From assembly GCA_019114305.1 (NCBI GenBank), contig DXFU01000031.1, positions 1 to 64,000 on the forward strand: a DNA stretch of 64,000 nucleotides. Reading direction: 5' to 3'. Shown piece after piece: positions 8,401-17,093 of this stretch; position 1 is the first letter of the stretch, and each line of letters opens with the position of its first letter. The DNA comes from Candidatus Hungatella pullicola (GTDB lineage: Bacteria > Bacillota > Clostridia > Lachnospirales > Lachnospiraceae). The notes beneath the pieces were generated by a model that saw only the letters and a program-made list of their open reading frames with translations, searched no databases and was not told the origin of the DNA. The position numbers and the translations under genes are program-made.

Positions 8401-8429
8401 ATTATACACAAATTATAGAAAAAAATCAA
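8401..8429 (-). promoter_or_regulatory. Sigma-A promoter of the lar/ABC operon
   Basis: TTGATT at 8429-8424 and TATAAT at 8406-8401 are 17 nt apart. The expected start of transcription is near 8394. A second TATAAT-like hexamer lies at 8417-8412. The promoter sits directly downstream of the DUF3842 gene. Confidence 0.75.
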
Positions 8430-8449
8430 GAATTATTTTTAATATAACT

Positions 8450-8854
8450 TCAGCTAAATTTGCTCAATTCAGCCACAACTTCCTGAATCAGCTTACCTAT
8501 ATTTAAGTCACTGACGCCCACAACAATGTTATCACAATGATTGATGGGGATGAGAATGCGCTTTCCTCTGCTCTGAGCCACTGCTTTGGCCATTGCCGGT
8601 GTTATTTCACCAAGAAGGGCATCAGCAATTACAATCCCAACAGGCCCAACAATCACATCAGCCCTCCTGCTGTTTACAACAACAGCATTTTCGCCTGTTG
8701 CCCCATAATCAGCCCCTGCTTTCAGCATTGCGGAAGTAGCTACTGTATTGGTTCCTACTGCCGTAACCACTGCATCAGCAATATTACCTTTGATGGCGGC
8801 AACAAGCTGTCTTCCGATTCCGCCGCCCTGAGCATCAATAATTAATATATTCAT
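8450..8854 (-). CDS. DUF3842 family protein
   Basis: A 134-aa protein starting MNILIIDAQGGGIGRQ, a Gly-rich Rossmann-like nucleotide-binding start, followed by alternating strands and helices with TNTVATSAMLKAGAD and GPVGIVIADALLGEITP. I recognise it as DUF3842, whose function is not established. The start ATG overlaps the TGA of an upstream small frame (ATGA), suggesting coupling. It lies just upstream of the lar promoter in the same direction, so a role near nickel or lactate metabolism is possible but not shown. Cellular location is probably cytoplasmic, as no signal or membrane segment is visible. Confidence 0.8.
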   Translation of the reverse strand: MNILIIDAQGGGIGRQLVAAIKGNIADAVVTAVGTNTVATSAMLKAGADYGATGENAVVVNSRRADVIVGPVGIVIADALLGEITPAMAKAVAQSRGKRILIPINHCDNIVVGVSDLNIGKLIQEVVAELSKFS

Positions 8855-9075
8855 AGGAATGTTTCTCCTTGCAAATCAATATTCTGTCTTTCTGCCAAAT
8901 AATCAATTCCGGATTTTCTGGCCTGCTCCATCTGATCTTTCCGCTGAATTCGGTACAGTCTGCCATTTTTTCGAAAAACAGCTCCTGTCTGCTTAAAATG
9001 AAAGGATACCTATGCTTCCACACACTGTTTCCTCACATCAAGAATCCAGTCATAAATTTTTTCTTTTTCAGTCAT
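8851..9075 (-). pseudogene. 74-codon ORF with one in-frame amber codon, coupled to DUF3842
   Basis: ATG at 9075 follows AAGGAG with 7-nt spacing and opens MTEKEKIYDWILDVRKQC..., but codon 22 is TAG (9010-9012). The same frame then stays open for 52 codons of plausible protein (KQTGAVFRKNGRLYRIQRK...) and ends in a TGA that overlaps the DUF3842 start. One point change would restore a 73- or 74-aa protein. It could be a recent nonsense mutation, a sequencing error, or a natural read-through or two-part arrangement. The family was not recognised. Confidence 0.5.
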
Positions 9076-9168
9076 GGTCGTTCTCCTTGTATTGGATATT
9101 CTTTTGTTCTGGGAACGCTTCCGTTTATTCCCTCATTTTACAACCTCTGTTCCTATGATACTACCATG

Positions 9169-9197
9169 ATTGTAACAGCTGCAGCAATATAAATCAA
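9169..9197 (-). promoter_or_regulatory. Promoter for the DUF3842 unit
   Basis: TTGATT at 9197-9192 and TACAAT at 9174-9169, 17 nt apart, on the minus strand. The predicted transcript starts about 85 nt before the small ORF at 9075. Confidence 0.6.
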
Positions 9198-9201
9198 TTA
9201 T

Positions 9202-9363
9202 TCACTGTATCGTTTTCCCCAGGTTATAAGCCTCTTTCTGTTCAGGCTTTCTCTGAATATCTCCCGCCCCTCCATTGCTTCCGGCAAGAACATGTCCAAG
9301 CTTCTTCCGCTTCAGATGGTCAAAACAAAGAACTTCTGTTCCTATTTCCCGGAAAATAAAAAA
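9202..9363 (-). pseudogene. Decayed ORF, C-terminal remnant
   Basis: The minus strand holds an open frame without a start codon that reads like protein: ...GTEVLCFDHLKRKKLGHVL, then AGSNGGAGDIQRKPEQKEAY and GKTIQ before TGA at 9204-9202. It begins inside the terminator of the upstream kinase gene, and its end overlaps the promoter of the next unit. It looks like the 3' end of a lost gene; the family was not recognised. Confidence 0.35.
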
Positions 9364-9386
9364 GAGACTCTCTCCAAAGAGCCTCT
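9353..9386 (-). terminator. Terminator of the rnr-smpB-kinase operon
   Basis: AGAGGCTCT pairs with AGAGTCTCT around a short loop, then TTTTTT. The stem begins within the stop codon of the kinase gene. Confidence 0.75.
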
Positions 9387-10011
9387 AGCTTTCAATTACA
9401 GGAAAACCAAAATGCACAGCAACCCTATTGACTAATTGGTCAACGCTTGCGCTCCCATCATTTATAATAGAAACGTATTTGTTCTCATAACACTGTTTCT
9501 GCACTTCCTGAGCAAACAAAGCGTCTCTGTCCATCCAATTGGAAAAAGCCTTTTCCTTATCCCTGCATCCTTCTAGTACATACGGAACAAACTTTCTCGT
9601 TCTATAATGGGCTAGCTGAAACTCCTTTGTAGGGGTAATGGAAATGTATCTGCTGTCCGGAATCCCTAGTTGTTTGATTAATTTCGGTACATATGCCGCC
9701 CCTTCTGTAATAATGCCATTTTCACAGTTAATCTGTTTCAAATCTGCTGATACATATTCGAAAACTTCTTCGTAGAACTCAAACTCTTCTCTGCATTGGA
9801 GCAATGGATCTCTCATCCAAATCTGTTCCGCACTCATCTCAACTGTCTTTTTGCATATTGGATACCCTTTCAATGCACCTCGTTTCGTATACTCATCAAG
9901 GAAATCATCTACTTTAAAGTAGTACAAATGATATCTCTGTGAAAGGATTTCGGTTACTGTGCTTTTCCCCGCACAAGGTGAACCGCCAATATAATATGTC
10001 CTTATCATCAA
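9385..10011 (-). CDS. P-loop kinase-like ATP-binding protein
   Basis: A 208-aa protein with a P-loop GGSPCAGKST (about residues 9-18) near the N-terminus, then a DDF motif after a strand (YYFKVDDFLDEY), a layout seen in small nucleotide or metabolite kinases of the AAA_33/shikimate-kinase-like group. The substrate cannot be read from the sequence. The gene starts 6 nt after smpB and is probably translated from the same mRNA as rnr and smpB, although no functional link is evident. No membrane segment or signal peptide is visible. Confidence 0.7.
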   Translation of the reverse strand: MMIRTYYIGGSPCAGKSTVTEILSQRYHLYYFKVDDFLDEYTKRGALKGYPICKKTVEMSAEQIWMRDPLLQCREEFEFYEEVFEYVSADLKQINCENGIITEGAAYVPKLIKQLGIPDSRYISITPTKEFQLAHYRTRKFVPYVLEGCRDKEKAFSNWMDRDALFAQEVQKQCYENKYVSIINDGSASVDQLVNRVAVHFGFPVIES

Positions 10012-10017
10012 TTTCTC

Positions 10018-10482
10018 CTATAAATTCTTAACCTTAAAGTCTCTCTCCAATTCTCTTCTCTGATCCTTCTTTGCTATATCTTCTCTCTTGTCATAAAGCT
10101 TTTTACCTCTGGCCAGACCTATTTCCACCTTTACCAGGCTTCCTTTAAAGTAGACCTGCAAAGGCACCAAAGTATATCCCTTTGCCGCCGCCTTGGCCTC
10201 CAGTTTATTGATTTCCGCTCTGTGAAGAAGCAGCTTCCTTACTCTTAAAGGATCCTTGTTGAAAATATTTCCCTTCTCATAGGGACTTATATTCATACCG
10301 TATATATATACCTGTCCTTTTTCGATTCTCACAAAGGATTCTTTTACGCTGCATTTGCCCATACGAATGGATTTTACTTCCGTACCCGCCAGCTCAATGC
10401 CGGCCTCGTATTTTTCATCTATAAAATAATCGTGGTATGCCTTTTTGTTATTTGCTATCAGCTTAAAGCTTTCCTTTCCCAT
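10018..10482 (-). CDS. smpB: SsrA-binding protein SmpB
   Basis: SmpB binds tmRNA and places it in the A site of stalled ribosomes for trans-translation. The 154-aa length, N-terminal [18 protein letters not shown], the central [13 protein letters not shown] and [10 protein letters not shown] segments, and the basic C-terminal tail ([18 protein letters not shown]) are all typical. It lies 23 nt downstream of rnr, the common pairing in Firmicutes, which fits joint action in clearing defective mRNAs. The tmRNA gene itself was not found in this window. Confidence 0.96.
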   Translation of the reverse strand: MGKESFKLIANNKKAYHDYFIDEKYEAGIELAGTEVKSIRMGKCSVKESFVRIEKGQVYIYGMNISPYEKGNIFNKDPLRVRKLLLHRAEINKLEAKAAAKGYTLVPLQVYFKGSLVKVEIGLARGKKLYDKREDIAKKDQRRELERDFKVKNL

Positions 10483-10505
10483 AGTATCCTCCTGTCTTTT
10501 CGCAT

Positions 10506-12650
10506 TCAGGGCTCCTGGCCTAACAGTCTGGCCGGAATAAAGTCTATGGTTCTGGCCTGCCTGTCCACTCCGGCCACCTGAATCCGGATGGTCTGTCCCA
10601 GTTTATATAATTTTCCTGTCATTTCTCCGTGAAGCTCATAACTGGTCTCATCAAATATATAATAATCGTCTCCCAATTCCGTAATACGGATAAATCCTTC
10701 CACCGTACTGGGCAGTTCTACATAAATGCCCCAGGATGTAATTCCGGAAATTACGCCTTCGTATTCCTCGCCTATGTGCCTGGACATATATTCACACTTT
10801 TTAAGCTTCACAGTCTCCCGCTCCGCCTCATCGGCCCGCCGTTCCAGAGCTGAAGTTTCCGCTGCAACAGACGGCAGAAGCTTTTCGTAGTGGCGGACTC
10901 TCTTTTCTTTCATTCCTCCCTTTAAATTCTCCTTGATAATCCTGTGTATCTGAAGATCCGGATATCTGCGGATAGGTGAGGTAAAATGGGTATAATATTT
11001 TGCCGCCAGCCCAAAATGCCCCGTATTTTCAACGGTATATTTGGCCTGTTTCATAGACCGAAGAGCCAGACGGCTGATCAGTCCCTCCTCCGGAGTATCT
11101 TCTGCTTTTACAAGAAGCTTCTGTACTTCTTTTGGATAAATCTCTCCATTGTGAAATCGAATGGTATAGCCGAAGCTCCCAATAAAAGCCGCCAAACCTT
11201 TCATCTTCTCCGGATCTGGGTTGTCATGAGTTCGAAACAGAAAAGGAATCTGCTGCCAGTAGTAATCCTCTGCCACAGTTTCATTGGCAATCAGCATGAA
11301 ATCTTCAATAATTTTTGTAGCCGTATTTCTCTCATAGGGCTTAATCTCTACCGGACGTCCCTTCTCATCTAACATCACCTTTGTCTCCGGAAAGTCGAAA
11401 TCAATAGAACCCCTCTGCTTTCTCTTTGTTCTAAGAATATGTGCCAGTTCCTTCATAAGAAAAAACATCGGCACCAGTTCCTCATACGCTTTAGCCGTCT
11501 CCTGGTCTTCATCCGTTACAATGGCATTGACCGCTGTATAAGTCATCCGCCTGTTTACCTGAATCACACCTGGGCCAATTACATGATCGATTACATTGCC
11601 TGACTCATCAATCTTCATCACACAGCTGAGGGTCAGCCGGTCCTGTCCCTGGTTCAGGGAACAGATTCCATTGGACAGCCTGTGAGGAAGCATTGGTATC
11701 ACCCGATCCACCAGATAAACACTGGTTCCCCTTTTTCTTGCCTCCCGATCCAATAAACTGTTCTCAGTAACGTAATGGCTTACGTCGGCAATATGAACTC
11801 CAAGAGTATAGATTCCATCCTCTTTTGACAAAGTAATGGCGTCATCTAAATCCTTGGCATCCTCTCCGTCAATGGTAACTGTGGGCAGATCCCTGAAATC
11901 CATTCTCCCTTTTGTCTCCTCCTCTGAGACGGAATCAGGAATCCTTTCCACTTCTTCCATTACTTCCTCCGGAAACTGACAGGGAAGATTAAATCCTCTC
12001 ACAATAGACAAAATATCAGTGCCCGGATCATTGACATGTCCAAGAATTTCTGTAATTCTTCCTTCCGGATTTTTTCCGTTTCCTCCAAAATCCTTAATTC
12101 TTACAACCACCTTGTGGCCGGTTACAGCTCCCATGTCACAGCCCTGAGGAATAAAAATATCCCTGGAAATTCTCTGATTGTCCGGCACTACAAAGCCAAA
12201 ATTCTTGTTTTTCTGATAAAAACCAACTATCTCTTCATTGGCTCTTTCTAAAATTTTGAGAACCCTTCCCTCTGTGCGCCGTCCTTTCCCAGGTTCCCTT
12301 TCAGTCACAACCAGGACCCGATCTCCATGAAGAGCAGACTCTGTCTTCTCTTCCGATATAAAAATATCTCCATCCCGTCCTTCCACGGTTACAAAGCCAA
12401 ACCCCCTGGAAGTACCGGAAAAAATGCCCGCCACTGCCCCCATCTGGGGGGCTCCATATTTTCCTTTGGCGGAAATACCGATCTTCCCTTCCTTTGCCAG
12501 AGCATCCAGAACTTCTTTTAACTCATCCCTTCTGGATTTGGGCACATCAAGAAGTACCGCCATTTCCTTCAGTTTCATGGGAACATAGGCCGGATCCCTG
12601 ATAACCTGAAGAACTTTTTCTTTCTTCTCCTTTAATTCTTCCTGAGTCAT
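10506..12650 (-). CDS. rnr: Ribonuclease R
   Basis: Processive 3'-5' exoribonuclease that degrades structured RNA. The order is an N-terminal winged-helix and cold-shock domains, the RNB catalytic domain beginning near [13 protein letters not shown] (the acidic Mg-binding residues), then a C-terminal S1 domain ([18 protein letters not shown]). The ATG at 12650 ([10 protein letters not shown]) is preferred because GGAG lies 7 nt upstream; an in-frame TTG at 12668 extends the frame by six codons. Length of 714 aa is normal. It heads the rnr-smpB-kinase operon. Confidence 0.95.
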   Translation of the reverse strand: MTQEELKEKKEKVLQVIRDPAYVPMKLKEMAVLLDVPKSRRDELKEVLDALAKEGKIGISAKGKYGAPQMGAVAGIFSGTSRGFGFVTVEGRDGDIFISEEKTESALHGDRVLVVTEREPGKGRRTEGRVLKILERANEEIVGFYQKNKNFGFVVPDNQRISRDIFIPQGCDMGAVTGHKVVVRIKDFGGNGKNPEGRITEILGHVNDPGTDILSIVRGFNLPCQFPEEVMEEVERIPDSVSEEETKGRMDFRDLPTVTIDGEDAKDLDDAITLSKEDGIYTLGVHIADVSHYVTENSLLDREARKRGTSVYLVDRVIPMLPHRLSNGICSLNQGQDRLTLSCVMKIDESGNVIDHVIGPGVIQVNRRMTYTAVNAIVTDEDQETAKAYEELVPMFFLMKELAHILRTKRKQRGSIDFDFPETKVMLDEKGRPVEIKPYERNTATKIIEDFMLIANETVAEDYYWQQIPFLFRTHDNPDPEKMKGLAAFIGSFGYTIRFHNGEIYPKEVQKLLVKAEDTPEEGLISRLALRSMKQAKYTVENTGHFGLAAKYYTHFTSPIRRYPDLQIHRIIKENLKGGMKEKRVRHYEKLLPSVAAETSALERRADEAERETVKLKKCEYMSRHIGEEYEGVISGITSWGIYVELPSTVEGFIRITELGDDYYIFDETSYELHGEMTGKLYKLGQTIRIQVAGVDRQARTIDFIPARLLGQEP

Positions 12651-12737
12651 TCCATCACTCCAATCCAATAAAAAATTCTATACACCTATAATATCCGTAC
12701 TTAATGTTCAAATAATTCTCTTTCTGCCCTCCAGAAT

Positions 12738-12774
12738 GAAAAAACACCCTTGCTATGCGTCTACAAGAGTGTTT
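12738..12774 (-). terminator. Terminator of secG
   Basis: AACACTCTTG and CAAGGGTGTT form a stem around a 12-nt loop, followed by TTTTTC on the minus strand, just after the secG stop codon. Confidence 0.8.
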
Positions 12775-12779
12775 ATTCT

Positions 12780-13022
12780 TTACAGTATATTCAGATTCAA
12801 TACAAGCGCCAGAATAAAAAATAAAATCGCGCCGTACTTTGTAAACTTCTCCAGATTACCTTCCATAGAACGTCCCTTGTTTCTGCCCCAGTAGGTATCC
12901 GCCATGCCTCCAATTGAGCCAAGACCAGAAGACTTGCCTTCCTGAAGCAAAATAATCGCTGATATGGCAATGCATAAAATAATAAATATAATTGACAGAA
13001 TCATCCGAATCATCTTTTCCAC
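12780..13022 (-). CDS. secG: SecG, preprotein translocase subunit
   Basis: Small membrane subunit that assists SecYEG-mediated export. The 80-aa protein has two hydrophobic helices separated by a Gly-rich loop with QEGKSSGLGSIGG, the family hallmark, and a second helix near the C-terminus (YGAILFFILALVLNLNI). It has its own promoter and terminator, upstream of rnr, an order shared by many Firmicutes. A purine-rich GGAGGTGG site precedes the start. Confidence 0.95.
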   Translation of the reverse strand: MEKMIRMILSIIFIILCIAISAIILLQEGKSSGLGSIGGMADTYWGRNKGRSMEGNLEKFTKYGAILFFILALVLNLNIL

Positions 13023-13043
13023 CTCCTGTACTCAAACAGGCTA

Positions 13044-13072
13044 ATCATACCATATTTTTTATATAAATACAA
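13044..13072 (-). promoter_or_regulatory. Promoter of secG
   Basis: TTGTAT at 13072-13067, a 17-nt A+T-rich spacer, and TATGAT at 13049-13044 on the minus strand. Confidence 0.7.
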
Positions 13073-13084
13073 CCTTATTTTCTG

Positions 13085-13166
13085 AAAAAACCAGAGAAGG
13101 CCTTTTTCCCATGCCGAATAAGACTTTCTGAACCATTTTGTCCATCCGGCCAGAAAAGGCCTTCTC
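13085..13166 (-). terminator. Terminator of pheST
   Basis: GAGAAGGCCTTTT and AAAAAGGCCTTCTC form a long stem with a large internal loop (about 45 nt), followed by TGGTTTTTTC on the minus strand, 28 nt after the pheT stop. Confidence 0.7.
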
Positions 13167-13193
13167 ACATAATCTTAATTCTGTTCTCTCATT

Positions 13194-15614
13194 TTATGCT
13201 CTCAGCTCAATGCCCAGTCCCTGAAGTCCGTTAAGGATTTTCTTCATAACCCCGCTGATCTCCTGATCATCCAGAGTATGATCCTTAGCACGGAAGGTGA
13301 TGGAGTAAGCTACAGACTTATGGCCGGCCAGAATCTGAGCGCCCTCGTAGATATCAAACAGCTGGCAGCTCTCCAAAAGCTTTCCTGCCCTCTGCTGAAT
13401 GATTTCCTCAATCTGTCCTACCAGAACTTCCTTCGGAACTACCATGCTTAAATCCCTGGTCACTGCGGGATACTTGGCAATTCCTGTGTACTTCCGGTCA
13501 AAGGTGGTAAATGGGATCATAGCCGGCATATCAATAACTGCCACATAAGTTTTTTCACCCAGTTTGTAATTATCTGCCACATCCGGGTGCACCTCACCCA
13601 GGTATCCCACTACTGTCTCCTCGTAAGAAATCTCTGCCTGTCTTCCCGGATGAAGGAACGGCTTTCCTGCTTCCGGATTGTAACGAAGTTTTTTATGCAT
13701 GCCTACTTTATCAAAAAACTCTTCTACAACTCCTTTCATATCAAAGAAGTCGCCGTCTCCGTACATTCCTAAAGTAAACTGCATCCGCTCCTCAGGAAGC
13801 TCTGCAAGAGGCAGGCTTTTGGGAAGGTATATATTGGCCAGCTCATAAAGACGTACATTTTTATTCCGTCTGTTGTAGTTGGTAGAAAGGGAGCTTAACA
13901 TTCCATGGAGAGGAAGGGTTCTCATAATGCTGAAATCCTCTCCCAGAGGGTTCTGAATGGTCACAGTCTGACGAAGCTGACTGTCTGCCGGGATTAACAG
14001 GCGGTCAAATACCTTAGGACTTTCAAAAGAATAAGTCATCCCCTGTGAAAATCCACAGAACTCAGCCACTTCTCTTGCCACCTGTTCCACTCTCAGCTTA
14101 TAGGACAATTTTCCTGTTGTAGCCTCGCCGGAAGGAAGGGATACAGGAATCTTATCATATCCAAAGAAACGGGCTACTTCCTCTGCCATATCTGCCATAC
14201 AGCCTAAATCCTGACGGAAGGTGGGAATAAGGATTTCATTTTTCTCTTCATCATATCCAAGATCCAGTTTCTTAAAATAGGAAAGCATAGTCTCCTGAGA
14301 AATATCCGTTCCAAGCAGTCTGTTCATCTTCTCCGGCTCAAAAGGAATCCTTTTTCCTTCTCTTCTTACCGGGTAAACATCAATCATACCTCCCACAACT
14401 TCTCCGGCTCCCAGCTCCTCAATCAGCTGGCAGGCACGGTTAATAGCCTCGCTGGCATTATTGGGATCCAGCCCCTTTTCAAACTTACCGGAAGCGTCTG
14501 TTCTAAGTCCTATCTTTTTTGCGGAAAGACGAATGTTCGTCCCGTCAAAGCAGGCTGCCTCAAACACCATGGTCTGTACATTGTCCGTAATCTTGGTGTT
14601 TTCTCCGCCCATAATTCCGGCAATCCCTACTTCCTTTTCCCCATCATTGATCATCAGAATGGTGCTGTCCAGCTTTCTGTCCTGACCGTCCAGGGTCTGG
14701 AAAACGTCTCCCTCAGCAGCTCTCTTTACTACAATTTTATGTCCTGCAATCAGATCATAGTCATAAGCATGCATCGGCTGTCCGTATTCTTCCATTACAT
14801 AATTGGTAATATCCACAATATTGTTAATAGGACGGATGCCGCAGGCTGCCAGACGTCTCTGCATCCATGCCGGTGAAGGCGCCAGCTTAATATTTTTTAC
14901 CATTCTGGCACAATATCTTGGACACAGATTTTCATCTTCCACCTCAACGGTGAGATAATCATGTATATCTTCGCTGTTGCCTGTAGCTGTCACTACCGGC
15001 GGTACAAATGGCTTGTCAAAGGTAGCTGCCGCTTCTCTGGCAATTCCGATTACGCTGTAGCAGTCTACACGGTTTGATGTGATCTCATACTCAAATACAG
15101 AATCCCTCAATCCAAGCAGTTCAATCGCATCTGCTCCCACCTGGGTGTCCTGAGGAAGAATATAAATGCCGTTTTCCGGAGCATCCGGATACATGTCTCT
15201 GGTAGATCCCAGTTCCTCAATGGAACACATCATACCGAAGGATTCCACCCCTCTCAGCTTGCCCTTTTTAATTTTAATTCCATTCTCAGGAAGAGGGCCT
15301 CCATCATGGCCTCCTGCCACTTTTCCTCCGTCTAAAACAACAGGAACCTTATCCCCCACCTTCACATTGGGAGCTCCGGTAACAATCTGAATGGTTTCGG
15401 TTCCAACATTTACCTGGCAGATAATCAGCTTATCCGCATCCGGATGCCTTTCAATGGAAAGAATCTGACCAACGACAATTTTATCCAGATTTTTATCCAG
15501 ACATTCATAGCCTTCTACCTTGGTTCCGGTGAGCGTCATGGCGTCCGTATACTCCTGAGGAGTTACGTCAAGCTCCGGAACATATGCTTTAATCCATGAT
15601 AATGGTGTATTCAT
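13194..15614 (-). CDS. pheT: Phenylalanyl-tRNA synthetase beta subunit
   Basis: Forms the alpha2-beta2 enzyme that charges tRNA-Phe. The 806-aa chain begins MNTPLSWIKAYVPEL, carries an EMAP-like tRNA-binding domain (about residues 40-150, VGQILSIERHPDADKL), the B3/B4 editing domain, a B5 domain, and a C-terminal anticodon-binding FDX-ACB domain (AKYPAVTRDLSMVV). It lies 23 nt downstream of pheS and shares its T-box control. Confidence 0.97.
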   Translation of the reverse strand: MNTPLSWIKAYVPELDVTPQEYTDAMTLTGTKVEGYECLDKNLDKIVVGQILSIERHPDADKLIICQVNVGTETIQIVTGAPNVKVGDKVPVVLDGGKVAGGHDGGPLPENGIKIKKGKLRGVESFGMMCSIEELGSTRDMYPDAPENGIYILPQDTQVGADAIELLGLRDSVFEYEITSNRVDCYSVIGIAREAAATFDKPFVPPVVTATGNSEDIHDYLTVEVEDENLCPRYCARMVKNIKLAPSPAWMQRRLAACGIRPINNIVDITNYVMEEYGQPMHAYDYDLIAGHKIVVKRAAEGDVFQTLDGQDRKLDSTILMINDGEKEVGIAGIMGGENTKITDNVQTMVFEAACFDGTNIRLSAKKIGLRTDASGKFEKGLDPNNASEAINRACQLIEELGAGEVVGGMIDVYPVRREGKRIPFEPEKMNRLLGTDISQETMLSYFKKLDLGYDEEKNEILIPTFRQDLGCMADMAEEVARFFGYDKIPVSLPSGEATTGKLSYKLRVEQVAREVAEFCGFSQGMTYSFESPKVFDRLLIPADSQLRQTVTIQNPLGEDFSIMRTLPLHGMLSSLSTNYNRRNKNVRLYELANIYLPKSLPLAELPEERMQFTLGMYGDGDFFDMKGVVEEFFDKVGMHKKLRYNPEAGKPFLHPGRQAEISYEETVVGYLGEVHPDVADNYKLGEKTYVAVIDMPAMIPFTTFDRKYTGIAKYPAVTRDLSMVVPKEVLVGQIEEIIQQRAGKLLESCQLFDIYEGAQILAGHKSVAYSITFRAKDHTLDDQEISGVMKKILNGLQGLGIELRA

Positions 15615-15637
15615 TGCTTTACTCTCCCTTTCTGTCC

Positions 15638-16657
15638 TTAGAACTGCTTTAAAAAGCGAATGTCGTTTTCATACAGCAGTCTCATATCATCGATCTCATA
15701 CTTCAGCAGAGCAATACGCTCCAAACCCACGCCAAAAGCAAAACCAGAGTACTCTTCCGGATCAATACCGCTCATTTCCAAAACATGTGGGTGTACCATG
15801 CCGCAGCCTAAAATCTCAATCCAGCCGGAGCCTTTGCAGAACCGGCAGCCCCTTCCGCCGCACTTAAAACAGGTTACGTCTACCTCAGCGCTTGGCTCTG
15901 TAAACGGAAAATGGTGAGGACGGAACTTGACTTTTGTCTCCGGACCAAACAGCTCTTTGGCGAACTCGGCCAAAGTGCCTTTCAGATCTGCAAACGTAAT
16001 GTTCTTGTCAATTACCAATCCTTCAATCTGATGGAAGGAAGGAGAGTGGGTAGCGTCTACCTCATCAGAACGGAATACACGGCCCGGAGCAATCATACGA
16101 ATGGGAAGTTTTCCCTGCTCCATCGTACGCACCTGTACAGGGGAGGTCTGGCTTCTCAAAACAATGTTCTCATTGATATAAAAGGTATCCTGCTCGTCTC
16201 TGGCCGGATGATTTTTGGGTATATTCAGCTTCTCAAAGTTGTATAAATCATACTCCACCTCAGGTCCCTCTACTACTTCATAGCCCATACCTACAAAGAT
16301 TCTTTCTACTTCCTCCAAAGCAATGGTGTTTGGATGGCTGTGTCCTACATGATTTCTCTTTGCAGGAAGAGTTACGTCAATCACTTCTTTTTTCATCTGC
16401 TCTTCTCTGGCCTTCTTTGCCAAAGCAGTTCTTGCTTCCTCCAGTTTTCCTTCTATCAGGGCTCTGGCATCGTTGACCATCTGGCCAACTTTTGGCCTCT
16501 CCTCCGGCGGAACATCCTTCATACTTTTTAATACGCTGGTCAGCTGCCCCTTTTTGCCCAAATAGGCTACGCGGATATCATTAAGCTTTTCCAGCGCGTC
16601 AGAAGATTCAATCTGATTCAGAGCTTCTTCTTTGATTTTTTCTAATTGATCCCTCAT
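15638..16657 (-). CDS. pheS: Phenylalanyl-tRNA synthetase alpha subunit
   Basis: Catalytic subunit, 339 aa, with an N-terminal coiled-coil arm and a class II core: [25 protein letters not shown] and the C-terminal motif 3 region FGVGLERIA. An inserted CxxC pair ([12 protein letters not shown]) is present, as in many Firmicutes enzymes. The start is the ATG at 16657 behind AAAGGAGA; the frame runs further upstream only because the T-box leader happens to stay open. First gene of the T-box controlled pheST operon. Confidence 0.97.
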   Translation of the reverse strand: MRDQLEKIKEEALNQIESSDALEKLNDIRVAYLGKKGQLTSVLKSMKDVPPEERPKVGQMVNDARALIEGKLEEARTALAKKAREEQMKKEVIDVTLPAKRNHVGHSHPNTIALEEVERIFVGMGYEVVEGPEVEYDLYNFEKLNIPKNHPARDEQDTFYINENIVLRSQTSPVQVRTMEQGKLPIRMIAPGRVFRSDEVDATHSPSFHQIEGLVIDKNITFADLKGTLAEFAKELFGPETKVKFRPHHFPFTEPSAEVDVTCFKCGGRGCRFCKGSGWIEILGCGMVHPHVLEMSGIDPEEYSGFAFGVGLERIALLKYEIDDMRLLYENDIRFLKQF

Positions 16658-16756
16658 TGTTGTCTCCTTTTCTTTTCTGAAAATAGGAACCGATACCTGC
16701 TGTACAAGAAAGAATTCCGCCTGCGGAGTTTTCCGTTTCATAAAGAAACCATAGTC

Positions 16757-17013
16757 AAAAAAAGCTCCGTCCCAAAAAGGGACGAAGCAATATCCGCGGT
16801 ACCACCCTGATTCCTGCTGTGCAGGCACTCGGCATGTGTAACGTACATGGACGTCATGGCCTACTGCCGGATTTCAGGTTCTGCCATGCTGCTCCAGTGG
16901 GAAATTCAACTGCTTACAGGAACTTAAAAGGGCTTTCAGCCGGTGGCCCCTTCTCTCTGAAAGAAAGTAAGCGTCTACTGACACCTTCTTCGCATTTAAC
17001 TGTGTATTTCAAT
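16757..17013 (-). promoter_or_regulatory. T-box leader for phenylalanine (tRNA-Phe sensing)
   Basis: The T-box sequence GGGTGGTACCGCGG lies at 16807-16794. It is followed by a terminator (TTCGTCCC/GGGACGGAGC plus seven T, 16757-16788). A stem I candidate has GCTTAC pairing with GTAAGC, and a UUC codon at 16922-16920 lies just before the 3' arm, matching a Phe specifier. Uncharged tRNA-Phe would stabilise the antiterminator and switch on pheST. Confidence 0.93.
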
Positions 17014-17019
17014 AGCCCT

Positions 17020-17048
17020 ATTTTAACCACTGACCTCTAAAATGTCAA
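17020..17048 (-). promoter_or_regulatory. Promoter of pheST
   Basis: Consensus TTGACA at 17048-17043, 17-nt spacer, TAAAAT at 17025-17020. Transcription should begin near 17013. Confidence 0.85.
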
Positions 17049-17093
17049 GAGCCAGTTTTTCCAGTTTCCCCGCACCATCAGTTTTGCCTTTAT

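Noticed and set aside
8835..9023. A 62-codon minus-strand frame in another phase
   Set aside because: It overlaps the amber-interrupted frame in another phase and has no ribosome binding site at its start.
16819..17040. A 73-codon plus-strand frame across the T-box
   Set aside because: It lies opposite the phenylalanine T-box leader, has no ribosome binding site and no similarity to a known protein.
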